Shown: positions 30,601-44,939, numbered from the stretch's first letter. The stretch is DNA of 64,000 nucleotides from Brassica napus (GCF_020379485.1 NC_063435.1:558001-622000), one strand, 5' to 3'. Numbers and translations: made by a program. The notes: generated from the letters alone by a model not told the origin.

Positions 30601-33600
30601 AAAAATTCTGAAAGAATACTCATCTATCCACAAATATTTTTGTTATCCTAATTTCTAAATCACAAACCCAAATCTAAAGTATTTCTCAAAAAAATGAAAA
30701 CTTTCCAAAAATAGCAGCTTTTAAGAAAATTATTTAACAATACTATATATATATTGAAAAAATTCTGAAAGAATACTCATCTATCCACAAATATTTTTGT
30801 TATCCTAATTTCTAAATCACAAACCCAAATCTACAGTATTTCTCAAAAAATGAAAACTTTCCAAAAATAGCAGTTTTTAAGAAAATTATTTTAAAATACA
30901 ATATATTGATTAAAAATTCTGAAAGAATACTCATCTATCCACAAATATTCTTGTGATCCTAATTTCTAAATCACAAACCCAAATCTAAAGTATTTCTCAA
31001 AAAAAAAGAAAACTTTCCAAAAATAGCAGCTTTTAAGAAAATTATTTAACAATACTATATATATTGATGAAAAATTCTGAAAGAATACTCATCTATCCAC
31101 AATATTTTTGTTATCCTAATTTCTAAATCACAAACCCAAATCTACAGTATTTCTCAAAAAATGAAAACTTTCCAAAAATAGCAGCTTTTAAGAAAATTAT
31201 TTAACAATACTATATATTGATGAAAAATTCTGAAAGAATACTCATCTATCCACAAATATTTTTGTGATCCTAATTTCTAAATCACAAACCCAAATCTACA
31301 GTATTTCTCAAAAAAAATGAAAACTTTCCAAAAATAGCAGTTTTTAAGAAAATTATTTAACAATACTATATATTGATGAAAAATTCTGAAAGAATACTCA
31401 TCTATCCACAAATATTCTTGTTATCCTAATTTCTAAATCACAAACCCAAATCTACAGTATTTCTCAAAAAAATGAAAACTTTCCAAAAATAGCAGCTTTT
31501 AAGAAAATTATTTAAAATACAATATATTGATTAAAATTCTGAAAGAATACTCATCTATCCACAAATATTCTTTTATCCTAATTTCTAAATCACAAACCCA
31601 AATCTACAGTATTTCTCAAAAAAATGAAAACTTTCCAAAAATAGCAGCTTTTAAGAAAATTATTTTAAAATACAATATATTGATTAAAAATTCTGAAAGA
31701 ATACTCATCTATCCACAAATATTTTGTTATTCTAATTTCTAAATCACAAACCCAAATCTACAGTATTTCTCAAAAAATGAAAACTTTCCAAAAATAGCAG
31801 TTTTTAAGAAAATTATTTTAAAATACATATATTGATAAAAATTCTGAAAGAATACTCATCTATCCACAAATATTCTTGTGATCCTAATTTCTAAATCACA
31901 AACCCAAATCTAAAGTATTTCTCAAAAAAATGAAAACTTTCCAAAAATAGCAGTTTTTAAGAAAATTATTTAACAATACTATATATTGATGAAAAATTCT
32001 GAAAGAATACTCATCTATCCACAAATATTTTTGTTATCCTAATTTCTAAATCACAAACCCAAATCTACAGTATTTCTCAAAAAAATGAAAACTTTCCAAA
32101 AATAGCAGCTTTTAAGAAAATTATTTAACAATACTATATATTGATGAAAAATTCTGAAAGAATACTCATCTATCCACAAATATTCTTGTGATCCTAATTT
32201 CTAAATCACAAACCCAAATCTACAGTATTTCTCAAAAAAATGAAAACTTTCCAAAAATAGCAGTTTTTAAGAAAATTATTTAACAATACTATATATTGAT
32301 GAAAAATTCTGAAAGAATACTCATCTATCCACAAATATTCTTGTTATCCTAATTTCTAAATCACAAACCAAATCTACAGTATTTCTCAAAAAAATGAAAA
32401 CTTTCCAAAAATAGCAGTTTTTAAGAAAATTATTTTAAAATACAATATATTGATTAAAAATTCTGAAAGAATACTCATCTATCCACAAATATTCTTGTGA
32501 TCCTAATTTCTAAATCACAAACCCAAATCTAAAGTATTTCTCAAAAAAAATGAAAACTTTCCAAAAATAGCAGCTTTTAAGAAAATTATTTAACAATACT
32601 ATATATTGATGAAAAATTCTGAAAGAATACTCATCTATCCAAAATATTTTTGTTATCCTAATTTCTAAATCACAAACCCAAATCTACAGTATTTCTCAAA
32701 AAAATGAAAACTTTCCAAAAATAGCAGCTTTTAAGAAAATTATTTTAAAATACAATATATTGATTAAAAATTCTGAAAGAATACTCATCTATCCACAAAT
32801 ATTCTTGTTATCCTAATTTCTAAATCACAAACCCAAATCTACAGTATTTCTCAAAAAAATGAAAACTTTCCAAAAATAGCAGCTTTTAAGAAAATTATTT
32901 TAAAATACAATATATTGATTAAAAATTCTGAAAGAATACTCATCTATCCACAAATATTTTTGTGATCCTAATTTCTAAATCACAAACCCAAATCTAAAGT
33001 ATTTCTCAAAAAAATGAAAACTTTCCAAAAATAGCAGCTTTTAAGAAAATTATTTAACAATACTATATATTGATGAAAAATTCTGAAAGAATACTCATCT
33101 ATCCACAAATATTTTTGTTATCCTAATTTCTAAATCACAAACCCAAATCTACAGTATTTCTCAAAAAAATGAAAACTTTCCAAAAATAGCAGCTTTTAAG
33201 AAAATTATTTTAAAATACAATATATTGATTAAAAATTCTGAAAGAATACTCATCTATCCACAAATATTCTTGTGATCCTAATTTCTAAATCACAAACCCA
33301 AATCTAAAGTATTTCTCAAAAAAAATGAAAACTTTCCAAAAATAGCAGCTTTTAAGAAAATTATTTAAAATACAATATATTGATTAAAAATTCTGAAAGA
33401 ATACTCATCTATCCACAAATATTCTTGTGATCCTAATTTCTAAATCACAAACCCAAATCTACAGTATTTCTCAAAAAAATGAAAACTTTCCAAAAATAGC
33501 AGCTTTTAAGAAAATTATTTAACAATACTATATATTGATGAAAAATTCTGAAAGAATACTCATCTATCCAAAAATATTTTTGTTATCCTAATTTCTAAAT

Positions 33601-36600
33601 CACAAACCCAAATCTACAGTATTTCTCAAAAAAATGAAAACTTTCCAAAAATAGCAGCTTTTAAGAAAATTATTTTAAAATACAATATATTGATTAAAAA
33701 TTCTGAAAGAATACTCATCTATCCACAAATATTTTTGTTATCCTAATTTCTAAATCACAAACCCAAATCTACAGTATTTCTCAAAAAAATGAAAACTTTC
33801 CAAAAATAGCAGCTTTTAAGAAAATTATTTTAAAATACAATATATTGATGAAAAATTCTGAAAGAATACTCATCTATCCACAAATATTTTTGTTATCCTA
33901 ATTTCTAAATCACAAACCCAAATCTACAGTATTTCTCAAAAAAATGAAAACTTTCCAAAAATAGCAGCTTTTAAGAAAATTATTTTAAAATACAATATAT
34001 TGATTAAAAATTCTGAAAGAATACTCATCTATCCACAAATATTCTTGTGATCCTAATTTCTAAATCACAAACCCAAATCTAAAGTATTTCTCAAAAAAAA
34101 TGAAAACTTTCCAAAAATAGCAGCTTTTAAGAAAATTATTTAACAATACTATATATTGATGAAAAATTCTGAAAGAATACTCATCTATCCACAAATATTT
34201 TGTTATCCTAATTTCTAAATCACAAACCCAAATCTACAGTATTTCTCAAAAAAATGAAAACTTTCCAAAAATAGCAGCTTTTAAGAAAATTATTTTAAAA
34301 TACAATATATTGATTAAAAATTCTGAAAGAATACTCATCTATCCAAAAATATTTTTGTTATCCTAATTTCTAAATCACAAACCAAATCTACAGTATTTCT
34401 CAAAAAAATGAAAACTTTCCAAAAATAGCAGCTTTTAAGAAAATTATTTAACAATACTATATATTGATGAAAAATTCTGAAAGAATACTCATCTATCCAC
34501 AAATATTTTTGTTATCCTAATTTCTAAATCACAAACCCAAATCTACAGTATTTCTCAAAAAATGAAAACTTTCCAAAAATAGCAGCTTTTAAGAAAATTA
34601 TTTAACAATACTATATATTGATGAAAAATTCTGAAAGAATACTCATCTATCCACAAATATTTTTGTTATCCTAATTTCTAAATCACAAACCCAAATCTAC
34701 AGTATTTCTCAAAAAAATGAAAACTTTCCAAAAATAGCAGCTTTTAAGAAATTATTTTAAAATACAATATATTGATTAAAAATTCTGAAAGAATACTCAT
34801 CTATCCACAAATATTCTTGTGATCCTAATTTCTAAATCACAAACCCAAATCTACAGTATTTATCAAAAAATGAAAACTTTCCAAAAATAGCAGTTTTAAG
34901 AAAATTATTTAACAATACTATATATTGATGAAAAATTCTGAAAGAATACTCATCTATCCAAAAATATTTTTGTTATCCTAATTTCTAAATCACAAACCCA
35001 AATCTACAGTATTTCTCAAAAAAATGAAAACTTTCCAAAAATAGCAGCTTTTAAGAAAATTATTTTAAAATACAATATATTGATGAAAAATTCTGAAAGA
35101 ATACTCATCTATCCAAAAATATTTTTGTTATCCTAATTTCTAAATCACAAACCCAAATCTACAGTATTTCTCAAAAAAATGAAAACTTTCCAAAAATAGC
35201 AGCTTTTAAGAAAATTATTTTAAAATACAATATATTGATTAAAAATTCTGAAAGAATACTCATCTATCCACAAATATTCTTGTGATCCTAATTTCTAAAT
35301 CACAAACCCAAATCTACAGTATTTCTCAAAAAAATGAAAACTTTCCAAAAATAGCAGCTTTTAAGAAAATTATTTAACAATACTATATATTGATGAAAAA
35401 TTCTGAAAGAATACTCATCTATCCACAAATATTTTTGTTATCCTAATTTCTAAATCACAAACCCAAATCTACAGTATTTCTCAAAAAAATAAAAACTTTC
35501 CAAAAATAGCAGTTTTTAAGAAAATTATTTAACAATACTATATATTGATTAAAAATTCTGAAAGAATACTCATCTATCCACAAATATTCTTGTGATCCTA
35601 ATTTCTAAATCACAAACCCAAATCTACAGTATTTCTCAAAAAAATGAAAACTTTCCAAAAATAGCAGCTTTTAAGAAAATTATTTAACAATACTATATAT
35701 TGATGAAAAATTCTGAAAGAATACTCATCTATCCACAAATATTTTTTTATCCTAAATTCTAAATCACAAACCCAAATCTACAGTATTTCTCAAAAAAATG
35801 AAAACTTTCCAAAAATAGCAGTTTTTAAGAAAATTATTTAACAATACTATATATTGATGAAAAATTCTGAAAGAATACTCATCTATCCAAAAATATTTTT
35901 GTGATCCTAATTTCTAAATCACAAACCCAAATCTACAGTATTTCTCAAAAAAATGAAAACTTTCCAAAAATAGCAGTTTTTAAGAAAATTATTTAACAAT
36001 ACTATATATTGATGAAAAATTCTGAAAGAATACTCATCTATCCACAAATATTTTTGTTATCCTAATTTCTAAATCACAAACCCAAATCTACAGTATTTCT
36101 CAAAAAAATGAAAACTTTCCAAAAATAGCAGCTTTTAAAAAAATTATTTAACAATACTAATATTGATGAAAAATTCTGAAAGAATACTCATCTATCCACA
36201 AATATTTTTGTTATCCTAATTTCTAAATCACAAACCCAAATCTACAGTATTTCTCAAAAAAATGAAAACTTTCCAAAAATAGCAGTTTTTAAGAAAATTA
36301 TTTTAAAATACAATATATTGATGAAAAATTCTGAAAGAATACTCATCTATCCACAAATATTCTTGTGATCCTAATTTCTAAATCACAAACCCAAATCTAA
36401 AGTATTTCTCAAAAAAATGAAAACTTTCCAAAAATAGCAGCTTTTAAGAAAATTATTTTAAAATACAATATATTGATTAAAAATTCTGAAAGAATACTCA
36501 TCTATCCACAAATATTCTTGTGATCCTAATTTCTAAATCACAAACCCAAATCTAAAGTATTTCTCAAAAAAAAAGAAAACTTTCCAAAAATAGCAGTTTT

Positions 36601-39300
36601 TAAGAAAATTATTTAACAATACTATATATATTGATGAAAAATTCTGAAAGAATACTCATCTATCCACAAATATTTTTGTTATCCTAATTTCTAAATCACA
36701 AACCCAAATCTACAGTATTTCTCAAAAAAATGAAAACTTTCCAAAAATAGCAGCTTTTAAGAAAATTATTTAACAATACTATATATTGATGAAAAATTCT
36801 GAAAGAATACTCATCTATCCACAAATATTCTTGTGATCCTAATTTCTAAATCACAAACCCAAATCTACAGTATTTCTCAAAAAAAAATGAAAACTTTCCA
36901 AAAATAGCAGTTTTTAAGAAATTTTTTAACAATACTATATATTGATGAAAAATTCTGAAAGAATACTCATCTATCCACAAATATTCTTGTGATCCTAAAT
37001 TCTAAATCACAAACACAAATCTACAGTATTTATCAAAAAAATGAAAACTTTCCAAAAATAGCAGTTTTAAGAAAATTATTTAACAATACTATATATTGAT
37101 GAAAAATTCTGAAAGAATACTCATCTATCCAAAAATATTTTTGTGATCCTAATTTCTAAATCACAAACCCAAATCTACAGTATTTCTCAAAAAAATGAAA
37201 ACTTTCCAAAAATAGCAGTTTTAAGAAAATTATTTAACAATACTATATATTGATGAAAAATTCTGAAAGAATACTCATCTATCCACAAATATTTTTGTTA
37301 TCCTAATTTCTAAATCACAAACCCAAATCTACAGTATTTCTCAAAAAAATGAAAACTTTCCAAAAATAGCAGCTTTTAAGAAAATTATTTAACAATACTA
37401 AATATTGATGAAAAATTCTGAAAGAATACTCATCTATCCAAAAATATTTTTGTTATCCTAATTCTAAATCACAAACCCAAATCTACAGTATTTCTCAAAA
37501 AAATGAAAACTTTCCAAAAATAGCAGTTTTTAAGAAAATTATTTTAAAATACAATATATTGATGAAAAATTCTGAAAGAATACTCATCTATCCAAAAATA
37601 TTTTTGTTATCCTAATTTCTAAATCACAAACCCAAATCTAAAGTATTTCTAAAAAAAAATGAAAACTTTCCAAAAATAGCAGCTTTTAAGAAAATTATTT
37701 AACAATACTATATATTGATGAAAAATTCTGAAAGAATACTCATCTATCCAAAAATATTTTTGTTATCCTAATTTCTAAATCACAAACCCAAATCTACAGT
37801 ATTTCTCAAAAAAATGAAAACTTTCCAAAAATAGCAGCTTTTAAGAAAATTATTTTAAAATACAATATATTGATTAAAAATTCTGAAAGAATACTCATCT
37901 ATCCACAAATATTCTTGTGATCCTAATTTCTAAATCACAAACCCAAATCTAAAGTATTTCTCAAAAAAATGAAAACTTTCCAAAAATAGCAGCTTTTAAG
38001 AAAATTATTTTAAAATACAATATATTGATTAAAAATTCTGAAAGAATACTCATCTATCCACAAATATTCTTGTGATCCTAATTTCTAAATCACAAACCCA
38101 AATCTAAAGTATTTCTCAAAAAAAAGAAAACTTTCCAAAAATAGCAGTTTTTAAGAAAATTATTTAACAATACTATATATATTGATGAAAAATTCTGAAA
38201 GAATACTCATCTATCCACAAATATTTTTGTTATCCTAATTTCTAAATCACAAACCCAAATCTACAGTATTTCTCAAAAAATGAAAACTTTCCAAAAATAG
38301 CAGCTTTTAAGAAAATTATTTTAAAATACAATATATTGATGAAAAATTCTGAAAGAATACTCATCTATCCAAAATATTTTTGTTATCCTAATTTCTAAAT
38401 CACAAACCCAAATCTACAGTATTTCTCAAAAAAATGAAAACTTTCCAAAATAGCAGCTTTTAAGAAAATTATTTTAAAATACAATATATTGATTAAAAAT
38501 TCTGAAAGAATACTCATCTATCCACAAATATTCTTGTGATCCTAATTTCTAAATCACAAACCCAAATCTACAGTATTTCTCAAAAAAATGAAAACTTTCC
38601 AAAAATAGCAGCTTTTAAGAAAATTATTTAACAATACTATATATTGATGAAAAATTCTGAAAGAATACTCATCTATCCAAAATATTTTGTTATCCTAATT
38701 TCTAAATCACAAACCCAAATCTACAGTATTTCTCAAAAAAATGAAAACTTTCCAAAAATAGCAGTTTTTATGAAAATTATTTAACAATACTATATATTGA
38801 TTAAAAATTCTGAAAGAATACTCATCTATCCACAAATATTCTTGTGATCCTAATTTCTAAATCACAAACCCAAATCTACAGTATTTCTCAAAAAAATGAA
38901 AACTTTCCAAAAATAGCAGCTTTTAAGAAAATTATTTAACAATACTATATATTGATGAAAAATTCTGAAAGAATACTCATCTATCCACAAATATTTTTTT
39001 TATCCTAAATTCTAAATCACAAACCCAAATCTACAGTATTTCTCAAAAAAATGAAAACTTTCCAAAAATAGCAGTTTTTAAGAAAATTATTTAACAATAC
39101 TATATATTGATGAAAAATTCTGAAAGAATACTCATCTATCCAAAAATATTTTTGTGATCCTAATTTCTAAATCACAAACCCAAATCTACAGTATTTCTCA
39201 AAAAAAATGAAATATTTCCAAAAATAGCAGTTTTTAAGAAAATTATTTAACAGTACTATATATTGATGAAAAATTCTGAAAGAATACTCATCTATCCACA
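27635..39300 (+). repeat. 155-bp dimeric satellite array, right part (homogeneous)
   Basis: Same satellite and same orientation as left of the gap. From about 29.9 kb monomer starts are regular (29996, 30151, 30306, 30460, 30614, 30771, 30925; spacing 154-157) and single-base indels become rare. A/B alternation continues, for example CTTGTGATCC near 33270 and TTTTTGTTATCC near 33115. Segments sharing private variants recur, such as the ACTATATATATTGATG expansion near 31055, 36625, 38175 and 39885, which indicates copying of multi-monomer blocks. A monomer near 155 bp approximates one nucleosome. That is common for centromeric or pericentromeric satellites, but a centromeric role is only inference here. 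Confidence 0.96.
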
Positions 39301-42286
39301 AATATTTTTGTTATCCTAATTTCTAAATCACAAACTCAAATCTACAGTATTTCTCAAAAAATTGAAAACTTTACAAAAATAGCAGCTTTTAAGAAAAAAT
39401 TATTTAACAATACTAAATATTGATGAAAAATTCCGAAAGAATACTCGTCTATCCAAAAATATTTTTGTTACCCTAAATTCTAAATCACAAACCCAAATCT
39501 ACAGTATTTTTCAAAAAAATGAAAACTTTCCAAAAATAGCAGTTTTTAAGAAAATTATTTTAAAATACAATATATTGATGAAAAACTCTGAAAGAATACT
39601 CATCTATCCAAAAATATTCTTGTGATCCTAATTTCTAAATCACAAACCCAAATCTAAAGTATTTCTCAAAAAAATGAAAACTTTCCAAAAATAGCAGCTT
39701 TTAAGAAAATTATTTTAAAATACAATATATTGATTAAAAATTCTGAAAGAATACTCATCTATCCACAAATATTCTTGTGATCCTAATTTCTAAATCACAA
39801 ACCCAAATCTAAAGTATTTCTCAAAAAAAAAGAAAACTTTCCAAAAATAGCAGTTTTTAAGAAAATTATTTAACAATACTATATATATTGATGAAAAATT
39901 CTGAAAGAATACTCATCTATCCACAAATATTTTTGTTATTTTAATTTCTAAATCACAAACCCAAATCTACAGTATTTCTCAAAAAAATGAAAACTTTCCA
40001 AAAATAGCAGCTTTTAAGAAAATTATTTAACAATACTATATATTGATGAAAAATTCTGAAAGAATACTCATCTATCCTCAAATATTCTTGTGATCCTAAT
40101 TTCTAAATCACAAACCCAAATCTACAGTATTTCTCAAAAAAATGAAAACTTTACAAAAATAGCAGCTTTTAAGAAAAAATTATTTAACAATACTAAATAT
40201 TGATGAAAAATTCCGAAAGAATACTCGTCTATCCAAAAATATTTTTGTTATCCTAAATTCTAAATCACAAACCCAAATCTACAGTATTTCTCAAAAAAAT
40301 GAAAACTTTCCAAAAATAGCAGTTTTTAAGAAAATTATTTTAAAATACAATATATTAATGAAAAACTCTGAAAGAATACTCATCTATCCAAAAATATTTT
40401 TTTTATCTTAATTTCTAAATCACAAACCCAAATCTAAAGTATTCTGAAAGAAAACTTTCCAAAAATAGCAGTTTTTAAGAAAATTATTTAACAATACTAT
40501 ATATTGATGAAAAATTCTGAAAGAATACTTATCTATCCAAAAATATTTTTGTTATCCTAATTTAAAATCACAAACCCAAATCTACAGTATTTCTAAAAAA
40601 AATGAAAACTTTCCAAAAATAGAAGTTTTTAAGAAAAATATTTAACAATACTATATATTGATGAAAAATTCTGAAAGAATACTCATATATCCACAAATAT
40701 TCTTGTTATCCTAATTTCTAAATCACAAACCCAAACTCTACAGTATTTCTCAAAAAATTGAAAACTTTCCAAAAATAGCAATTTTTAAGAAAATTATTTA
40801 ACAATACTATATATTGATGAAAAATTCTGAAAGAATACTCATCTATCCACAAATAATCTTGTTTTCCTAATTTCTAAATCACAAACCCAAACACTACAGT
40901 ATTTCTCAAAAAATTGAAAACTTTCCAAAAATATCAAATTTTTAGAAAATTATTTAAAAATACTGTATATTGATAAAACATTTACGAAAGAATACTCATC
41001 TATCCATAAATATTCTTGTTATCCTAATTTCTAAATCACAAACCCAAATCTACATAATTTCTCAAGAAAATGAAAACTTTCCAAAAATAGCAGTTTTTAT
41101 TAAAATTATTTAAAAATACAACCTATTGATGAAAAACTCTGAATTAATACTCATCTATCCACAAATATTTTCGTTGACCTAATTTCTAAATCACAACCCA
41201 AATCTACAGTATTTCTCAAAAAAATGAAAACTTTCCAAAAATAGCAGCTTTTAAGAAAATTATTTAAAAATACAATATATTGATTAAAAATTCTGAAATA
41301 GTACTCAAATATCCACAAATATTCTTGTTATCCTAATTTATAAATCACAAACTCAAATCTACAGTATTTTTCAAGAAAATGAAAACTTTCCAAAAATAGC
41401 AGTTTTATTATAATTATTTAAAAATACAACCTATTGATGAAAAACTCTGAAAGAATACTTATCTATCCCCTAATATTCTTGTTATTCTAATTTTAAATCA
41501 CAAAAACTCAAATCTATAAAATTTCTCAAAAAAATGAAAACTTTCCAAAAATAGCAGCTTTTAAGAAAATTATTAAAGATACAATATATTGATAAAAAAA
41601 TCTGAAAGAATACTCATCTATCCACTAATATTCTTGTTATCCAAATTTCTAAATCAGAAACCTAAATCTAAAAAATTTCTCAAAAAAATGAAAACTTCCA
41701 AAAATAGCCTCTTTTAAGAAAATTATTTGAAAATACAATATATTGATGAAAAATTATGAAAGAATACTCATATATCAATAAATATTCTTGTTATCCTAAT
41801 TTATAAATCACAAACTCAAATCTACAATATTTCTCAAAAAATGAAAACTTTACAAAATAGTAGTTTTTATGAAAATTATTTAAAATACAACATATTGATG
41901 AAAAACTCTGAAACAATACTCATCTATCGACTAATATTCTTGTTATCCTAATTTCTAAATTACAAACTCAAATCTATAAAAATTCTCAAAAAAAATGAAA
42001 ACTTTCCAAAAATAATAGCTTTTAAGAAATTTTTTTTTAAAATACAATATATTGATGAAAATTTCTGAAAGAATACTCATCTATCCACAAATATTCTTGT
42101 TATCCTAATTTCTAAATCACAAACTCAAATTTAGAATATTTCTCAAAAAAAAATGAAAACTTTCCAAAAATAGCAGCTTTTAAGAAAATTATTAAAAATA
42201 CAATATATTGATAAAAAAATTCTGAAAGAATACTCATCTATCCACTAATATTCTTTTTATACTAATTTATAAATCACAAACCCAAA
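39301..42286 (+). repeat. Degenerate edge of the satellite array
   Basis: Monomers remain recognisable and in phase but accumulate substitutions toward the right: ATTCCGAAAG, ACTCGTCT, CAAACTCAAATC, CCACTAATATTC and others. Beyond about 40.9 kb nearly every monomer carries private changes. The last monomer stops mid-unit at CACAAACCCAAA (about 42286), after which the sequence is unrelated. Loss of homogeneity at an array border is the expected result of rarer unequal exchange there. Confidence 0.93.
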
Positions 42287-42305
42287 ACATTTGATATATA
42301 AATTA

Positions 42306-42368
42306 ATTAGGTATAGTTAAACCAATCATAAAAAAATCATATTATTTGATTGGTTAAATATACCCAAT
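42306..42368. repeat. Imperfect inverted repeat beside the satellite border
   Basis: ATTAGGTATAGTTAAACCAATCA is followed, after about 17 A/T-rich bases, by TGATTGGTTAAATATACCCAAT, its near reverse complement. It could form a hairpin or be a remnant of a small inverted-repeat transposon. No clear target duplication is seen. The rest of 42287-42526 is AT-rich with no coding signal. Confidence 0.6.
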
Positions 42369-42526
42369 ACAAATAAAAATTACCTAAAAATATGATACTA
42401 GTTATATTTTAAAATAAACAAAATTTTCTTAAACTACTTATGATGTAAAATAGGTGGAGTATTAAATAACATGTATAGTAGCCTATAATGTAATATACTA
42501 ATTGAAATAAAAACAAGGGATTTTAC

Positions 42527-42958
42527 CGCATTGCGCAATGTTTTTATTAGAGCCAAAGGCTTCCTCGTCAGACCTCTAGACAACCTACAAGATGATTAAC
42601 GTAAACATAACCAATAAAAACCAATCATTAAGAACCAAACGTATACATAATCTAGCAAAATAGAGACAAAAATAGAGACAAAAATCTTTCATTGGAGCAA
42701 ACCTTCTTTGAATACGGGCGGGGAAGAGCTTAACAAGATCATCAGTGGGCATCTCAAGAAGAGTTTCGAGATCGACTCCTTTGTAGGAGAACTTCTTGAA
42801 CGTTCTCTTCTTCGCAAGAGCAGCTGTGGGAACGTCTGATTCGACTTGATCAGCCTACGGATTCATACATAGGGATTTACGGCTATGATCATATTACATA
42901 TAATCTAATAATTGTGTAGTCTAAGACGTAGAGGGATGGAGATGGAGAAACAAACCAT
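42527..42958 (-). pseudogene. RPS15: 3'-truncated 40S ribosomal protein S15 (uS19) copy
   Basis: Three exons match the first three of the intact RPS15 gene next door. Exon 1 is the ATG alone (42956-42958), exon 2 is 42703-42854 and exon 3 is 42527-42584. All splice sites and phases are kept: exon 3 is 58 nt in both genes and ends before the same GTAAAA donor. The frame is open throughout and includes [16 protein letters not shown] and [10 protein letters not shown]. Substitutions relative to the neighbour include S-to-P in LFPARIQRR and KTLRNA for KKLRKA. The fourth exon, which encodes more than half of the protein and the conserved uS19 C-terminus, is missing. Downstream come about 240 AT-rich bases and then the satellite. 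It is most likely a dead tandem paralogue cut by the rearrangement that brought in the array. I found no exon 4 between 42287 and 42526. Confidence 0.85.
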
Positions 42959-43716
42959 TGTTTTTGGTTCGAGAAGCTCTGAAAGTAACTGCTGCTTGGG
43001 TTTTTTGTTATGGAGAACCATATAACTTGGCACCCAATATATATAGAAATATATTATGAATCTAGAGTAATCGTAGAACATTTTCTTTAAGGAAACATGC
43101 ATCAAAGAGCTACCAAAGATTTGATTGTTAACAAAAAAATAACAAGGATTAGAATATTTTATGAATGAAAACTTTCTTATTATTCACAAGCTTCCTTTCT
43201 GCTACAGTTTACTTAATTCTAACTAGTTAATTAGTGTCCCTATAGTTTGTTTCTTTTTAACCACGTATTTTAATTAATTTTCCACGCATTTTTGCCACAT
43301 GTTTGTTTCTTTGTAATTAGTTTACAGCATATTTATTTCTTTTAACCATAAATTTATTTAATAATGACAAATCTATTTAGTAACTGTATATTTGTTTCCT
43401 TATGGTCATAGATTTATTTGAGTGATTTTAGTAAGTTTTCTTCCATGAGGGTTAGTTTAGTAATGTTGGTGAATTTTATTTATAGGATAATTTGGAAAAT
43501 AAAAAGGTTCCAGCCATGTGCGAGTATACTACTTAATAAACAGACCAAACTGTTGATATTTAAAAAAATGCTCTGTATTATTGAAACGCATGAAGAATTG
43601 TTCTAGACTAAAACTAAAAGGAATTAGAGAAACAAAGATAAAACGTTATCAAGAAAAAAACCAACGACAGTCTTATTTTGGAGCATAACACATGACTCTA
43701 AGAAGAGTGAGATCAT
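42959..43716. other. Intergenic region between the two RPS15 copies
   Basis: Non-coding, AT-rich. It would hold the upstream region of the truncated RPS15 copy and the 3' UTR and terminator of the intact one. Short open frames here show no recognisable protein. No RNA gene or transposon end was recognised. Confidence 0.6.
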
Positions 43717-44563
<847 letters not shown>

Positions 44564-44579
44564 TTTCTTCAGATTGTTG

Positions 44580-44588
44580 AAACCCTAA
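44580..44588. promoter_or_regulatory. Telo-box in the RPS15 5' leader
   Basis: AAACCCTAA lies 17 bp upstream of the RPS15 start codon (the gene runs on the minus strand). Telo-boxes are characteristic of promoters and leaders of plant ribosomal-protein and other growth-related genes. The motif is seen directly; its role here is inferred. Confidence 0.6.
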
Positions 44589-44939
44589 AAATCAAGTAAG
44601 CCTAAAAATAGTGTCTGCGCAAGCAAGCGACAAACAACTTAACGTCAGCACGTAAGCACCAATATATACTTTGGAGTAACCCTACAATAATTTTCATTAG
44701 GTGCAACGAATATTCTTTTTTAATCTTTATCGGGGCCCCTTCTCCGGAAATTTGGACCTCCAAAATCAAATAAACAAACAACAACTAGCTAAGTCAAAAT
44801 ATAAATGAGAAAAAGTAGCTAAACTATAACTGTATATAGTCTGTCAAGTTATCAACCATAGATGATTGACCGAGAGAAGCAAACCAATACGGTTTTCATG
44901 TATTCTTTACTTTTTTTTTGTGGGTTTATATACTGGATT
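44589..44939. other. RPS15 upstream region
   Basis: Non-coding. It holds the promoter of the minus-strand RPS15 gene. A GGGGCCCC palindrome lies at about 44733-44740. The region ends at the left target-site duplication of the retroposon. No gene was recognised. Confidence 0.5.

Noticed and set aside
3181..31742. Open frames of 60-73 codons across the satellite (for example 3181-3384, 20887-21090, 31527-31742) with similar peptides
   Set aside because: They are the same satellite monomers read in a frame that happens to be open. They arise and vanish with single-base indels and lack any domain or gene context.
1..42286. CRISPR-like regular repeat array
   Set aside because: There are no unique spacers between short repeats; the entire 155-bp unit repeats head to tail, and the window is plant nuclear DNA.
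42905..43105. 66-codon minus-strand open frame
   Set aside because: It overlaps the one-codon first exon and upstream region of the truncated RPS15 copy and has no recognisable protein features.
43418..43606. 62-codon plus-strand open frame between the RPS15 copies
   Set aside because: AT-rich intergenic sequence with unremarkable composition and no splice or protein support.
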